Shown here in pieces: positions 8,344 to 8,576 of a stretch of 8,576 nucleotides of DNA. Position 1 is the stretch's first letter. Each line of letters begins with the position of its first letter. The stretch comes from an uncultured Hyphomicrobiales bacterium (GTDB lineage: Bacteria > Pseudomonadota > Alphaproteobacteria > Rhizobiales > Aestuariivirgaceae), in contig CAIYXE010000085.1 of NCBI GenBank assembly GCA_903930095.1, positions 1 through 8,576 of the forward strand, given 5' to 3'. The notes under the pieces are model-generated. The model had not been told where the DNA came from. It made no database searches and saw only the letters and a program-made list of their open reading frames with translations. The position numbers and the translations under genes are program-made.

Positions 8344-8358
8344 GAAAGGAGGTGATCC
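8344..8358 (+). promoter_or_regulatory. Unusually long Shine-Dalgarno tract
   Basis: The 15 bases GAAAGGAGGTGATCC are exactly complementary to the 3' end of alphaproteobacterial 16S rRNA (GGATCACCTCCTTTC, from memory). Normal sites match 4 to 8 bases. Its GGAGG core ends 7 bases before the ATG at 8360, the ideal spacing. Confidence 0.75.
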
Positions 8359-8359
8359 G

Positions 8360-8422
8360 ATGTCGAGTGAGTTCACAGTGCCGGGCAGCCGGATCGTCGC
8401 CTCCGCGGAACCGCGGAGCTGA
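8360..8422 (+). CDS. Putative 20-residue small protein or leader peptide
   Basis: The ATG at 8360 opens a frame of 20 codons starting MSSEFTVPGSR and ending at TGA 8420-8422. Nothing in the peptide is recognised: there is no membrane segment, no run of one amino acid as in attenuator leaders, and no cysteine. The case for translation rests on the 15-base Shine-Dalgarno tract at the right distance, and on the terminator 38 bases after the stop, which makes a compact transcription unit. It is divergent from the amidohydrolase gene. The last codons lie in a perfect 7-bp hairpin. It could encode a small protein, be a translated leader for a gene beyond the window, or be the translated part of a regulatory RNA. 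Confidence 0.45.
   Translation: MSSEFTVPGSRIVASAEPRS
8401..8418 (+). other. Hairpin 1 of the small transcript
   Basis: CTCCGCG (8401-8407) and CGCGGAG (8412-8418) are perfect complements around GAAC. The hairpin ends just before the small-ORF stop codon. Its left arm overlaps the heptamer CGCCTCC (8398-8404), which could instead pair with the ribosome binding site. Confidence 0.6.
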
Positions 8423-8432
8423 CGCAAGAAAT

Positions 8433-8457
8433 TGAGACCGCCTCCCGGCGCATCTCA
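8433..8457 (+). other. Hairpin 2 of the small transcript
   Basis: TGAGA/TCTCA (8433-8437 with 8453-8457) and CGCC/GGCG (8439-8442 with 8447-8450) form two stacked stems with a small asymmetric internal loop and a TCCC apical loop. It contains a second copy of CGCCTCC (8439-8445), the anti-Shine-Dalgarno-like heptamer. Confidence 0.5.
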
Positions 8458-8460
8458 CGG

Positions 8461-8490
8461 AAAGGCCGCTCGATCAGAGCGGCCTTTTTT
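8461..8490 (+). terminator. Intrinsic terminator of the small transcript
   Basis: AAAGGCCGCTC (8461-8471) pairs perfectly over 11 bp with GAGCGGCCTTT (8477-8487) around a GATCA loop, and the T-run continues to 8490. The T-run is on the plus strand, so it ends rightward transcription. It is the only clear Rho-independent terminator in the window. Confidence 0.92.
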
Positions 8491-8543
8491 ATTCGCTCTG
8501 CCATGGCTTGCGGAGAACGAAGCTATCTTTTTCCCCTCCGGGA

Positions 8544-8576
8544 GAGAGGGCGATGATCAGCAACTCATCCCTCTCC
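8544..8576. repeat. Palindromic repeat element, cut by the window edge
   Basis: GAGAGGG (8544-8550) plus ATGA (8553-8556) pairs with TCATCCCTCTC (8565-8575), leaving a 2-base CG bulge and a loop of 8. The preceding CCCCTCC (8533-8539) is also C-rich. The GAGAGGG/CCCTCTC arms resemble the element at 6474-6527. The bases between the terminator and this repeat (8491-8543) show no gene. Confidence 0.55.

Noticed and set aside
8344..8358. Fragment of a 16S rRNA gene 3' end on the minus strand
   Set aside because: Only these 15 bases match; the bases before them on the minus strand do not resemble the conserved 16S 3' region, and the tract is ideally spaced before an ATG.
8423..8576. Extension of the small ORF by frameshift through the terminator
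   Set aside because: The continuing frame reads through a perfect terminator and into a palindromic repeat, with no sign of a slippery site or coding bias.

Overview
The window is GC-rich DNA from an alphaproteobacterium, most likely of the Rhizobiales/Hyphomicrobiales type. The evidence is the contiguous order radA-cvpA-purF-SDR on one strand, which I recall as typical of that group, a PurF of the alphaproteobacterial form lacking the cysteines of the Bacillus-type Fe-S enzyme, and a GTTC-N7-GTTC SOS-box-like direct repeat. The genus cannot be named from the sequence alone. All recognisable full-size genes lie on the minus strand, so the layout below follows transcription from right to left.

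Right end (8259-8576): a short intergenic block with a compact plus-strand unit. It has a possible RpoH-like promoter, a 15-base Shine-Dalgarno tract complementary to the 3' end of 16S rRNA, a 20-codon ORF, two further hairpins and a strong intrinsic terminator. A palindromic repeat follows and is cut by the window edge. Then comes a YtcJ-type metal-dependent amidohydrolase (6582-8258), a 165-base gap with another GC-rich palindromic repeat and an SOS-box-like motif, and radA (5028-6416).

Centre (1324-4963): cvpA, purF, a short-chain dehydrogenase and a 2-keto-4-pentenoate hydratase-family enzyme. They are packed with a 4-base overlap, a 7-base gap and a 4-base gap, so they look like one operon, with a possible promoter of its own between radA and cvpA. 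purF makes phosphoribosylamine, the first committed step of purine synthesis. The two genes behind it are not purine enzymes.

Left end (1-1051): fccA and the first half of fccB, a periplasmic flavocytochrome c sulfide dehydrogenase with a monoheme cytochrome subunit and a Tat-exported flavoprotein subunit. This suggests sulfide oxidation coupled to cytochrome c. An AT-rich 272-base gap separates this pair from the purF cluster. It contains a candidate operator, a plus-strand promoter-like pair and a well-placed ribosome binding site in front of an ORF that runs antisense into the hydratase gene.

The most interesting item is the structured small-ORF transcript at 8344-8490. The SOS-box-like repeat in front of radA and the unexplained plus-strand initiation signals near 1139-1212 come next. 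The rest is ordinary chromosomal gene content.
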